Assembly: GCF_029867415.1 (NCBI RefSeq) | Contig: NC_081183.1 | Span: forward strand, 59,346,336 to 59,410,335 | DNA length: 64,000 nucleotides | Direction of reading: 5' to 3' | From: Vicia villosa | Lineage: Eukaryota > Streptophyta > Magnoliopsida > Fabales > Fabaceae | In this document: piece after piece, positions 47,104 through 59,575 of the stretch | How positions within the stretch are numbered: position 1 is the first letter of the stretch | How the letters are laid out: every line of letters begins with the position of its first letter | The notes under the pieces: generated by a model | Seen by the model: the letters and a program-made list of their open reading frames with translations, nothing else | Told to the model about the DNA's origin: nothing | The model's database searches: none | Translations under genes and position numbers: made by a program

Positions 47104-48976
47104 TGTAACACCCTTCTAATCCCCGCAGAAATTAATAAACTAATTCAGAGTAAAACATGAAAACAAGGGTGCCACAATTCAATTTAAAACAATTTATCAT
47201 AAATCAATTGTCATGCTTCACTTAGAAACAAATCATCAATTTAACAAAATCATGTTTTTACACAACGGAATATTCATCGTACGGTTAAGCATAACATCAT
47301 CTATGCAATATCCCACAAAATTAATACTATGGTAACACAATAGAGTAACATCATAGACTCTAACTAGTGTTCCCCAGTGTTACAATATCAGAGCATGACA
47401 CCGACGCGATACTTAAACAAACTGGCCTATGAGCTATCCTCACCAAAGCCAAAGGCCACTACTCGCCAATCTGAAAATGTCAACAGTAAGGGTGAGTCTC
47501 ATTCAAATTAACAAATGTTAATGAATCATAAATAATAACACATCATAGTTACATCATTCACCCAATTGGAAACATATTCAAAATTCAGACAAGTTTCATC
47601 CTTACAAAACAATCAACCAACACATCATCAATATTTATAACACTAGAATACACCCAATCATGTAATAAAAGTCATGCATATGAATGCAACTGACACTATG
47701 CATGTGGTACCAACATCATCAAATGGGAATAACCCATAACCGATCCAACATCATCAAGATACGGCCCTGCAAGCACAAATTCCACACAATGGGAATCATG
47801 CCCTTTACTGATCCACCACATCATCATTGATACAGCATCATCAATGAATATGAATGAATGCAAACATACATGAACATACTAATACCATCGTCAAGTCTAA
47901 TGAGTAACATCGTCAAATACTCATTTCATCATCATCATCATCAACATCATCATCATCATCAAAGTATGTTTATATACATTAGCATCATTCAAATACAATC
48001 AATCATCATTATCATCATTAAAGAACATACATGTGTCCACATCAACCATCATCATTAATAAGAAACAACATACATGTTTCCACATCATTCCAAACAAAGC
48101 AATCATCATCATATAATTCTCAACAAATCATCACATCATAATGTTTTTCAAACCAACATCTTATATTGTCATATTTCATCATATATGTCAGCAATACATC
48201 ATTTATCCAACAAACAATATATTCACATCATACTCACATCATCACAAAACTATCTCATAAGATTCATCATACCAACAAACAAATCATCACATGAATCATG
48301 TTTTAAACATAGCTTGTATCGTTACATCTTATCATATATATCCACAACACATCATACATCAAAACAAGCAAATGTTGATAAAATAAATTCAAGATTATTC
48401 TCATTTTATTATTATAACACAAATAATATTTCATAAGTTTCATCCTGCCCGAAACAGCACTTAAAACAGGCCAACGGTTCGAAAGTTATGCATCTTTAAA
48501 CTTTTCAAAAATTATTAGCAGCACGCGGCGCCACACAATGTTCGCGACGCGCTGCCAGAAAAAGAAACCTTCGCGGTGCAAACATATGCACGCGGCATGA
48601 AACGAGAAAAGAACTACGCCTTCGCGGCGCCAACCTACCTTCGCGGCGCGAACTGGCAAAAATCAGAGATCTCAATCGCAATTGACTGCATACGAACCTG
48701 AATCCCAAGTCCCTCAACCTCGACCAAATCGATTCAAGTTGATCAAACACCACAAAACATCCGCACAACATATATCATGCACACATATAACATATATTAT
48801 GCATCATCAAACATCATACAACACCAAATTCATGGAATTCATCAAAATAGATAATTATCAACAATCATCCCCAAAATCCCAACTCTATCATACGACTCAA
48901 TTGACATGAAATAATATATCTATATTAGTCCCATTATCCATAACCCGATAATAGATGTTAATCGGAAGAGTCCCCC
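47104..48976 (-). repeat. F: partial chromovirus-type LTR
   Basis: Starts on the plus strand TGTAACACCCTTCTAATCCC, the same orientation as E and H (minus-strand element). It has the TATGCATGTGGTACC motif (47695-47711), CATCAT-rich DNA (47925-47965) and GC-rich GCGGCGCC words near 48525-48650. The far end is cut by element D at 48977. As the flank at 47103 is Ogre coding DNA, it is either a 3' LTR or a solo LTR. Confidence 0.75.
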
Positions 48977-51900
48977 TGTAATACGGTGAACTGACTTTAT
49001 CGGAATATTGCGAATAGCAAGAGTCGCCACCGACTTTTATTTTATCCAATTGGAAAGGCTAAAAGAACAGGAAAGACCTTCTTGAAAGAGATTGAGTTCG
49101 GGGGGTAATTTATGCAAAGGGAAGGTGTAAGGCACCCTTTGCATCCATGGTTTTCCATGGGCTCTTAATTGCTTTGCTTGCTCGTTTTCAGAAAATGTAG
49201 ATGAAAGAGGAGAAATGGACTTTAGCTCGTAAATGAGCGTAGCCAGTCTTTGAAGAATTTTGAGAAAGAATATAGAAAATAGAGCATGGCAAGGCAATTA
49301 GGGGCAATTACCTTAAACTCAGATGATAGGTCTCTTTTTTAGCCTTTCAGAATGAAAGGGTCTATCCTTGCCATAAGAGGGCAGGAAGCCTTTCGTTTGG
49401 AGGTTGAAGGGTCATCGAGTTATCGTTCGCCCAAAGACTGACCCATGCCATAGAGAGGCAGGTAGTCTAAGAGGAAGGATCCAGAATAGCCTTTCGTAGG
49501 CAACCAGAAGATACCTCAGCCTTTTTCGTAGGCAACTTCCGAGGGTCGAGGTCATGTTAGTGTATCGAAGGCAGCATCATTAGGGACCATAGGGATCATG
49601 ACCTTTAATCGAGGCAACATGGCTGAGGTATCCTCGTATTCGAGGGACTGGCTATTCTGCAAAAATACAAGGCAACAAGGCAACAGGCAACAAGGCAACA
49701 GAGAGGTTACCCAAAAGTGTGCGTGTGTGCACCAATCATGTGATTATATTCAAATATATTATCTTGTAAATTTAGTGATTCTATGTTCAATTCAAAGGTT
49801 GCACTCCCTAGGATTACTAACCACGCATTTAAATAATATAATCAAAACAGATATGGGGGAGGGAAATTGTAACCAGCGGATCCCTTAATAGGGTTTGACA
49901 CAAGTAATAATAAAAGACAAGCAAATATCAGGGTTAGAGTTTAGGGTTACCGATACTCGTGGCTTTGGCAATTTGACAAACCCTAGAAAAGGCAAACAAA
50001 ATAGGGTGAGTGTATGGCTAATTCATTGACAATTAGAGTTAACCCTAACTTAAGGAAAAAATGGCAAAAAGAAATAAAATACGACTAAGGACTTAGCTTT
50101 CTCATTTGATCTGATAGGGTTAGTAGTCGGGAGAGATCTCAGGGTTAACCCTGAAAAAGGCAAAGGCAAAAGGAAGGATGAAGGCAAGACAAACCCCTCA
50201 TTTTAAAAGAAAATAAAATATGCTTTAAAGATAAGGTACTTAGCTCTGGGTTTTTGATCAGGCGCGTTGTCGGAGTGAACCATGTTGATAACCCTGAAAA
50301 GGCAAGGCGCAAAAGAAAAGAAAATATTTTAGTGTATTAGAATGTTCATCACAAACCCTGATTAGGGTATAATTTCAATAAGAAAACGTAAACGATTTAA
50401 TTAATTATTGGTCTCGCGACCTAATTAATTAAATCGGGACAATAAAATTAAATCGAGTGTGAAATTATTTTTTATGAATTTCTATGAATTAAATATGAAT
50501 TTTTGAAAATATATAAGTAAATGTAATTTTAATAAAAGATAATGAATAAATATATTAAAAATAATTTAAACAATATAAATATATTAAAGCAAATAGATAA
50601 ATTAAAATCAAATATTATTATTAGTAAAAAAAAGGTTTTTGAAATAATATATAGTTTTTATAAAAAAAACAAATAGAAAACATATATATATATACATGAA
50701 TATATAAATAATTAAAAAAAAGAAGTTTGTATAATTAAATATAAAAAAATTTGAGGGACTTAGCGTATAAACGTGTGTAGCGCGCCTCTGCGAATCCATG
50801 GCGCACCTGCGCTGTCTGCAGCGTTGGATGGAGAGACGATGGGATCTGACGGCTGGGATGCTGAGGGAGTAGGATAGCGCGTATGTCTTAACGCGTAGGA
50901 TCTGGCAGCAACCCCTCTCTCTTCGCGCGCGCCAACGTTTGAATGGGCCAATCAGAAGATGACACGATGTCATCTTCTCCACCAAAAACCTGCAAATGTT
51001 CTTTTACACCGCTTTTGTGGATGCGCTGTAATAGAACACACTTTCTACACCTGCGGAAAATAACGAACAGGACCTAGAGGATAAAGAAATCTTTCGCGAG
51101 GGTTCCGTTGAGTTCGTATGACTCTCACGAATCTCACTATGACCTTGATTTGGCCAATAAACATCTGTAGCAAAAAGCCCCAAAACAGAAGCAAAAACCC
51201 TAACAATGGTGGTTGCCTCGGATACGCATAAAAGCATGAGTAAAGTTCCAGAATCCATCATTATATCAAAACAAACACAAATATACCAATAGAATTCATG
51301 AATCGTGCGTGTATGAACGGAATCGACGCAAACTTTAAAAATTCAAAAACTGACTTACAGAGACGAGTTCTTGGCACGAGGAGGGGTGATAGCAATCTGG
51401 AATCGTTCAGTGTACTCCTGGGAACGTGTTGTGACTAAAGAAAGTTCCTCTAAACGCCTGTAAATTGGAAACCGAATCTCACTTTTTCTTGAGATTTTGT
51501 ACGTGAACTAGGGTTCCTCAGAGCCAGATTTTCCAACCCTTGCCTTCTGGATCGATTCTGTATTTATAGGGAGAGCTTTAGGTCAAGAGAAATTGATCAA
51601 ATCTCCTTTGAATCAATAATTGAATGTGATGAAAATTTTATTGAAATTTGCCATGGATCCTTTCTAAAATTAGCCAATATAATCCAATATTATGCCAATC
51701 TTCCTTCCACGAATTTTGAACCAATATTTTGTGTTAATTGATGATTGGAATGAGTCATAAATAGAATCAAATCAATTTTCTCTAATTAGATGATGATTTT
51801 TTTTTTTACTCATTTTTATTATGAATAAAAATTCAAAATAAATCACATAATTCAAATAAATTCGTGGTACTTGATTCTTAGGCTTTGGGTAACTTGGGAA

Positions 51901-52741
51901 GCAAGATTGAATAAAAATCTCTTGGGCCCATGTGCAAAAACTTCAAATTCCTTCACATTTTTCCCTCCAAAATAGCCTAACTTTGATAAGACCTATCTCT
52001 CTCCATTTTTGAGGTATAGAAGTGTTCTAGAACTTTTTAGAAACCTTAGAGAGTCCTCTAACCAGTGCCCTTGGTCTCATATCAAAATCCTTTTCCATTC
52101 TCATTTTATGTCCTTTTAAAAAAATATGTCTTTTTGTTGACTTTTGAAAAGGACCTATAATGTTTTAGTCCATATCTCTCAAATGAAGCATTTTTGGACT
52201 TGGCATGTGAGAGTCAATTTTGTAGAGAATCAAATTTCCTTCAAAATGAGCTTTGGATGGGAATTTTCTGACGTTCCATGTGAGAGTTATGGCTGGTCAA
52301 AGTTCAGTTGACTTTTCCTACACAAAACCCTAATTTAAAAACTTTTTGATTTGTTGATTTTTGATCTTTCCTTGATGAACCATGACCAATTCTTGATCAA
52401 ATGGTGAATGATACTTCCATATGAGGATCTTTGACAAACAATCAGGAGTTTTGACTTTACTTTGACCACAGTTGACTTTTTAGGTCAACTAGTCGACTGT
52501 TGATTTTCTGAACCATTGAGTGTCCAATTCTTTGAGATGAGACTTGAAACTTGTCATAGAGAAAATGTGAAATGTCTTGAGCCAAATGAGATGCCTTGGA
52601 GCCATTGATTCACTATTTTTCCTTTGAATAAGTCAAACCCTAGTTTCTGTGCTTTGTGTAGGAGAGTGTGTCTTGGAGCTTTGTGTATTGATTTGAACTT
52701 GTACAAGAGGAAATAGTATGGGCAAATTTTGGGTTATGACA
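48977..52741 (-). repeat. D 3' LTR (about 3.77 kb)
   Basis: On the minus strand it starts TGTCATAACCCAAAATTTGC at 52741 and ends CCGTATTACA at 48977. The same sequence recurs from 60789. It contains a GGCAACA short repeat (49671-49700), the 15-bp-arm palindrome (50393-50436) and a GC-rich segment at 50760-50960. The two short ORFs repeated in both LTRs have no known domain and are not counted as genes. Confidence 0.95.
50393..50436. other. 15-bp-arm palindrome in D 3' LTR
   Basis: Arms CGATTTAATTAATTA and TAATTAATTAAATCG are perfect, around TTGGTCTCGCGACC, which itself holds GGTC/GACC. It could form a hairpin in RNA or a cruciform in DNA. Confidence 0.85.
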
Positions 52742-52753
52742 GCTGCCCCTGTT
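52742..52753 (-). other. D polypurine tract
   Basis: The minus strand reads AACAGGGGCAGC directly before the 3' LTR start, the expected plus-strand primer for reverse transcription. Confidence 0.75.
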
Positions 52754-55538
52754 CAATTATCTTAAATCTGAAGATGTAGAGTGGTTTGTGTGCCAGTCGG
52801 TATCTGAAGGTGGAAGATGATTGAACACTAGAATACCAAGAAATTTGCCCTAGCTGAAGTAGGGACTTTTGTAGGAGATGGGCTTAAAGATGCCATCCAG
52901 GCCTTGAGAGAAAGTTTATTGGAGATGGGCTTAGTGATGCCATCCGGCTTGATAGACCTGAGAATTAGAATACGTCGTAGTTAGACCGTATCTGAAGAAT
53001 ATCCTTAGGATGAGTCATACATTAGACTGAATCCACTGAGAAGTATTTGTTGGAGATTGATCGTGTCAGCACCGTTCGTAGTAACTGAATTAGATCTTGG
53101 ATTGTTTCTGAATTGTGTCTTGAATGAGTGTCGAAAGATGAGAGTTATAAGAATGTTTCAGAAGTCTGGGGGTCATGCTTCTAGAATGTGCATCTGATTG
53201 GAATTTTCAGAATGTCCGGGGTTCGAGCTTCTGGAATGTATATTTGACAAGAATGTTTCAGAAGTCTGGGGGTCATGCTTCCAGAATGTGCATCTGATTG
53301 GAATTTTCAGAATGTCCGGGGTTCGAGCTTCCGGAATGTATATCTGATAAGAATGTTTCAGAAGTCTGGGGGTCATGCTTCCAGAATGTGCATCTGATTG
53401 GAATTTTCAGAATGTCCGGGGTTCGAGCTTCCGGAATGTATATCTGATAAGAATGTTTCAGAAGTCTGGGGGTCATGCTTCCAGAATGTGCATCTGATTG
53501 GAATTTTCAGAATGTCCGGGGTTCGAGCTTCCGGAATGTATATCTGATAAGAATGATTTGTTGATGATATTCGTCTGCTTGGGAACTTACCTGAAAGACA
53601 AAGTTAGCAGCATGCAATGCCATGATGCATGTATTTATGTGACGAGTCTCTCAAAATAAATGAGAAACTTGTATGTTATGTATGAATTTATTATGAGGTA
53701 ATGTATGCAATGTATGAATATATGATGTATGACTGATGCTATTTGGAGTGTTTTGAGAAAATAAATCTCTGTATCGTTGTGATTTTGATGTTTGATCTTG
53801 TCTTGGAGATGCTTAGCTAGGGATGTATGATTTTTGCTTGGGGATGATCAATAACTATTAGTAACCATGTTGGAGAAGAGCGAAGTGTTGGAGATGTAAA
53901 CTCTGATGGGGAGCCATGTCTTTGTTGGGACGAAAGTATTTGAAGATGATTACTCTGTGGGGGTGCAAAAGTTGCCCCCAGTATTATAGTAACTACCATT
54001 CCTGGATTTGATTAGGACACGCCACTGAATATTTGATAAAGATGTCAAACTGGATTTGCGTAGGTTTGCCCCAGTTAGTAGGGACTTTGGAAAGATTCGC
54101 CTCGTCAGGACTTTATGAGATGTGCGCTATAGGCGACATGCCCCTAGTAATCATACACTTAGGATGATGCCCCTGATTGCTTTGGCATCCTTGAGAGATT
54201 CTCGGAACCTTGACTTGATTGCCCCAGATTGATCGGGGAAAACGTGCCATGCCCCTTGTATACGTAGGAGACATTGCTTCCTGGAGTAATCTTTGCTGGT
54301 CGGGGTAAATTTGAGTCATTTAGTCATACCCTGTGTAAATTCTTTCTGATGCTAACATTTGAAATTATGTAGCAGAATATGCTTAATAATGAATTCATGA
54401 GATGCAATGCATACGTTTGTCTTGATTTTTGAAAGCATTGAAACAGAAGATGTAAAAAGCGTGATATTTGTAAAAATATGATATTTGCAGCAATGTGATG
54501 TTTGTAAAAACGTGATATCAACTCGGCATTTGTGGTAAACCTTAAGGAGTCAGGATACCCTTTTGGTGACAGTATGCTTTTGAGCTAACCATGCTTCAGT
54601 TAGGACTTTCAAGGGTTGTAACGTCGCTTGGTCCACGGTTTAAGAAACAAAGGATAAAGGCTCAAAATTTGATTGTACCCACCCCAATCTTCGTGATGTT
54701 CTTCGATCCTATGCTCAGTTAACTTTGCATTTAAGTTCTAGCAGCGCTTGAAGTTGTAACATTGATATTTGATGAAGGTTGAAGCACCAGAAGTTTATTT
54801 GGACAATCAGTCATCCTTCTTTGTAATAAAAAAAAATTTATTTATTTATTTATTATTATTTTTTTTTCCGAGGATTTGTAGTGACCTCTTTTTTTTTTTA
54901 CATTGCTTTTGTTATCCCTAACTTTTGCCTGAACTGTTTAATTTGGAGTTACAGTCAGCGGGATGTTTCGATTTTTGATAAGTCTCCTCCATAGGTTTTG
55001 ACTTAACAGCTTTTTCTTTTTTGTGGGTATTGACTGCATGACTTACTGATTGTGGAAATCCATCATTATTTGTATAAACAACAACTAGCACAATTGAGTT
55101 AACTAAGTAACTACCCTGCCCCAGGTTGTGATTAAGGGTTTAATTTGTATGAGAAAGAAACTTCTACTTCTTAGGCTCAAAGGGGTTGACGAGGGATTAA
55201 CATCCTTATATCTCCACTATTTAGGAATTGAAATAATGCCTGTACATCGTCAACATAGTCCATTCAAAAGCATACTGTATGAAGTTGCGGTATTGTTTTC
55301 GTCATCCTCCCTCAAAAGGCTTACAGCTTTAGCAGGAATTGAGTATCATAAAACATATGCAAAGTAAAGACATAATTTAAAATGAGTGATAGCGAAATAA
55401 ATTACTCAAGACAAACATATGCAATGCACTGATGATGATTATTAAAACAGATAATGTCTATCATAAGTCGAATGTTTAAACAAACAAAAAAAGAAATTGC
55501 AACTGAAAGTAAAACTAATGATCTTAAAGTCCATCCTT
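52754..55538. other. D 3' internal non-coding region
   Basis: About 2.8 kb between the Gag stop and the polypurine tract. It holds a 100-bp tandem array (53151-53550), TGCCCC-rich words at 54060-54260, and two blocks shared with C2 (54601-54705, 55191-55248). No pol motif was seen. Confidence 0.75.
53151..53550. repeat. four exact-length 100-bp tandem repeats in D
   Basis: Units start at 53151, 53251, 53351 and 53451. Each unit is a dimer of two related halves of about 50 bp: GTCTGGGGGTCATGCTTCCA and GTCCGGGGTTCGAGCTTCCG with similar surroundings. Units 2-4 are almost identical and unit 1 differs at a few sites. Confidence 0.95.
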
Positions 55539-55973
55539 CTAGCCATCCACAGTATTAGCACTCTTGTTGTGATTAGGCATGGGAGCAGTGATCACGTTAG
55601 GAGTTGCAGGAGGATCGAACTTGATTTCCCCGGCATCGATCATGTCTTGGATCTTATTCTTCAATGTCCAGCAGTTGTCGGTGTCATGTCCAGGACTATT
55701 GGAGTGATATGCACACCTCGCATTGGGATTATAGCGAGGGGAGGAAGTGTTGGGATTTGGATGAGGAGCTATCTGTATAAGTAACTCTGCTTTCAACAAG
55801 TGTTGCAGCGCTTGAGTCAAAGACATGTTGATCTTTGTGAATTGTCTTGTGGATGCGCTTTGTTTACGTTGGTTGTTTTGTTGTTGTATCGATGCTTGAT
55901 TAGAGACCAAAATTGCCCCAACAGTGTCAGATTCATTCCTCCCATTGTATGACTTTTTTATAGTACCGGAAGA
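55539..55973 (-). pseudogene. D Gag, C-terminal part
   Basis: Continuation of the D Gag beyond solo LTR H. It has a Gln/Asn-rich segment, then a zinc-knuckle-like CAYHSNSPGHDTDNC (spacing C-x2-H-x5-H-x4-C), LKNKIQDMIDAG, and a stop at 55539. The same knuckle layout is present in Ogre B Gag. No protease follows, so this is the natural end of the D coding region. Confidence 0.85.
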
Positions 55974-58556
55974 TGTAACACCCCAAATCTACCCCAAGCA
56001 TTTATGCAGAAAATATCAGAGTATAAAAATTCTCAACAGAATCAGGATGTCACACATTCAACATAAACATAAACCTATCATGCTTTTTAAACTAATACGT
56101 AACACTATCAGGATTGGAGTGAACAAAACTCATAACATATATCTCTACTTTTGAATAACATAGTATTCAAAGCATAACCTAAACTTAGGTTCAACATGCA
56201 ACAGATTCACAATGATTCAACAATTAAGACATAACATCTTTTGAATCATAAAAAAAAACAATACAAACAAATCCTCAAATACATCATAAGGTTCAATAAG
56301 CAAATAACAACATCAAGCAAGTGTTCATTCCCCCCCCGAGTGCTACGTATCAGAGCAATGACACCCAAAACTCGACTTTAAGCGGAAACAGCTACTCATA
56401 TGGATTACCTGCACGTTACCCACGTGGAGGCAACATTCAAACAGAAAGGGTGAGATATCAAACTATATAAATAGGATTATGATAAATCATATATTAGGTA
56501 AGGAATATAATGAATCACCGTTTCACACAACATCAACATAAACAACACAAAGAACATCATCAAAGAATAGTCTTGATATCAAAACATCGGCATCTTCAAC
56601 AAATCAACACATAAGCATCACAATGCATAGACAACAACTTCAACCAACAACAACTCGAATGCGACTCAACTATGCATATGCATGTGGTACCATTGGAGTA
56701 AAACTCCCAACTTAGAACATTGCCAGTAATTCCGAGGCATAAGGCAAAGCCTTCAACACGGTCACATATCAACATCACACCGTTCAACTTTATGTTATGC
56801 TATGCTATGCGGAACATACAACGACCATGATTCGACAACGAAAACGACATAACAACAACACAACCACGGCCACATATCAACATCACACCGTTCCATTTTA
56901 GCCAAAGGCTCACAACACAACTTATCAATTCATAGCGTTATATACAGAATATCAAAATTTTCTATAATTCCCACTATGAGACTACTCATATTAGAACGCA
57001 CAAAATAATCATATTAGAAATCATAACATTAAACGCAACAAAAGCATCCAAAACGAAATCACAATTTTCGGTAAATTCGCAATATATCAATAAACCAAGT
57101 AAGTCAAAACAACTTCCAATTAACATTTAACTAAATTAGATATCATGTTAATTATCAAAACAACATTGTTAGCTTAGCAATATATTATTCTCAATTTAAT
57201 TATTCAACTAAAACACAATTACGGTAAAATTCTCAAGATATCGTAATTTATCGATAAACCGAATAATTAATCTAAATTTAAGTTTATTCCAATTAAATAA
57301 ACTTATTGAAATTAATTCTACTATTAATTAAATCAACCAATTAATAATTATATTATATTACTTTCAATTTAACTATCATATTTCTAATTCTATTTTTATT
57401 TCATAAATAATCATTTCTCCTATATTATCCATTGTATAAATATTTCTATTAAATCTCTAAAATATGGTACACAGATTTTCTTTATACCCATTTGCATTTT
57501 GAATCTTGTTCTACCTAAGTTTAAGCAAGATCATATAATAAGAGTTAAATTTTAGGACTCTGTCAAAGAACCAAAACGTGATGCTTCCACCAAGTTAAGA
57601 AAATTATTATTTTTGATTTATCAATGCCAAAATAGAAAAGTTACAATTTGACAGAAAGATTAATATCTCCCTCCATCTTATATGTCAATGTCTTCGCCAA
57701 ACACATGCATTCGGTACAAGTAAAATTCACAATTAAAACTCAAGTAAAGCTGACAACCCACATATGTTAACAGACTAAATTTCAACACACAGCAACAAGA
57801 AATTAAAATAGTAACAGAAAAAAAATTACCACAATACAATCACAAATCTATACCCTAAACCCACATAGAATTCATCATATTCCCATTTAGGTAGTAAGAA
57901 CCCCCCTTACCTTGGATTGAGTGCAGCTCTAAGAAGTTTCAATGGAAAAATTGGAGAAAATGACACTTTAGAGCAACACTTTGGGTCTCCTCTTAAAACC
58001 CTAACCCCTCTTTCCTATTTCTCCTTCTTCTCCTTCGGTTCTCTTTTTAATTTCTTTTACTGGAAATACTACTTCTCTCTACCTCTCTTCTACTTCTATT
58101 TTCAAAAAAATAAAATATTTTAATTATTTAATACACATATGGGCCTAACAAAATATACCCCCTTAATACTTAGAGATGTCATTAATTAAGCCCAATATTA
58201 TTTCCACACTTAATATAAAAATAATACTTCCACTAAAACTCCATTAAAATAAAATCCGATTATTTTAATATACCGACTTATTACTCAGTGTCTCATTAAT
58301 TTCTTCAAGTTATGTTCCAAAATGACAAAAGTGAGAATGGCAATAAATGCTTCATAAATAGTCCCACATAGAAGGCAAGTAACCTTCTATGTATATGTAC
58401 TTAACCCCTAGGTACATGGTTCGATTCCTGCGGGAGGCAAAAACAATATTTCCTGGGCAGCCGATAAGCGGACCTAGGGGGGATTATTGATTAAGCCGGT
58501 AACATGCTCGGTTGACCGACACGGTTGATGCGTGCAGCGGATATCGGGGTGTTACA
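55974..58556 (-). mobile_element. H: solo chromovirus-type LTR with target duplication
   Basis: A 2583-bp insertion bounded by TGTAACACCCC and GGGGTGTTACA and flanked by GAAGA on both sides (55969-55973 and 58557-58561). It resembles the LTR of E at its ends and shares the TATGCATATGCATG motif (56669-56691), so it has the same orientation as E. No internal region or PBS is present, so it is a solo LTR left after LTR-LTR recombination. It interrupts D Gag. Confidence 0.93.
58366..58428 (+). other. hairpin plus box B-like motif in LTR H
   Basis: Perfect 10-bp arms ACATAGAAGG and CCTTCTATGT around CAAGTAA (58366-58392) are followed by GGTTCGATTCC (58418-58428), a box B-like word on the strand opposite to the LTR. 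No box A is obvious. Confidence 0.5.
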
Positions 58557-59575
58557 GAAGAAGTAGCCACCTGAATTTTTCCGCTTCGGATACCACTTTC
58601 AACACGTTCTCCAGTCAGTATAAGCTCAGTGAATCCAGATGATGAACTTCCCAGCAAATGACTATAGAAAGGGCCAGTCAGTGTATTCATGAACATATCT
58701 ACCATCTCTCTGTCGGCCAAGGAAGGTTTGACTCTTCCAGCTAGATCTCTCCATTTCTGAGCATACTCCTTGAAACTTTCCTTAGGTCCCATAGACATGC
58801 TTTGTAGTTGCATGCGGGTTGGTGCAAGATCGGAATTATATTGGTATTGCTTATAGAAGGCAACAACTAAATCTTCCCAGGTATGAATGTTGGTACTTTC
58901 CAGTTGATAGTACCATTCAAGCTGAGTCCCAGATAAGCTTTCCTGAAAGAAATGGATCCAAAGCCTTTTGTCAGCAGTGTGAGGCTGAATCTTCCTTACA
59001 TAAGACCTCAAGTGTAGTTTAGGACAAGAGACTCCATCATACTTAGCAAAGGCGGGAGTTTTGAATTTTGGAGGAATAACGACCCCAGGCACAAGTCCAA
59101 GCTCTTCAAAATCCAGCCCAGGTACCTTCTGAATTTCCACACTTCTCAGACGCTCTTCTAACATCTTGTATTTGTCATCGGGATGTTCATCCTCATGGTA
59201 ATAGTCCTCTTCTTCTTCAGAGAGTTTGGCAGAATCGTGGTTACTTTTTGCATCGGTTTTGATACTAGCATCATCATCTTGCTCATCCTCATCACTGTCT
59301 TCAGAGGTTTCAGCATCCCTGAGTTGCAAGATTGGTCTAAGCTTTTTCACTCGAGTCTTCTTACCCTCTTTGGGAGCTTCAGCTTCTTCAACCTTTTTGA
59401 GAGGGCCTTTGAACCTTCCTCCCAGATTGAGAACACCTTTAGGTTTCTTGGTCTTCTTTTTATTCTTAGTCAGAAGGGATTTCAGCTCATCTTGCCCCTT
59501 GGACAAATTCAGAATCAAGGCTTGGAACTCAGTGTTTTGAGCTTGGAGATCCTTAACTGATTGTTCGAGATTCAT
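58557..59575 (-). pseudogene. D Gag, N-terminal and core part
   Basis: Gag of element D. I chose the ATG at 59573-59575 (MNLEQSVKDLQAQN), which opens a coiled-coil-like helix; an upstream in-frame ATG exists at 59614. After the helix come a Lys-rich segment, an acidic stretch (residues about 95-145) and the retrotransposon Gag core (about residues 180-330). The core has KFKTPAFAKYDG, WIHFFQESLSGTQLEWYYQL and SFKEYAQKWRDLAGRV. It is open throughout until solo LTR H interrupts at 58556. It resembles Ogre Gag in the core but has its own N-terminus. Confidence 0.9.

Noticed and set aside
48505..48771. 88-codon Arg-rich ORF in LTR F
   Set aside because: Comes from GC-rich GCGGCGCC words inside an LTR. 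No family signature.
50608..50985. 125-codon and neighbouring ORFs in the D LTR, repeated at 62434-62796
   Set aside because: Their recurrence is due to LTR identity. The C-terminal half is AT-driven low complexity and the copies already differ in length.
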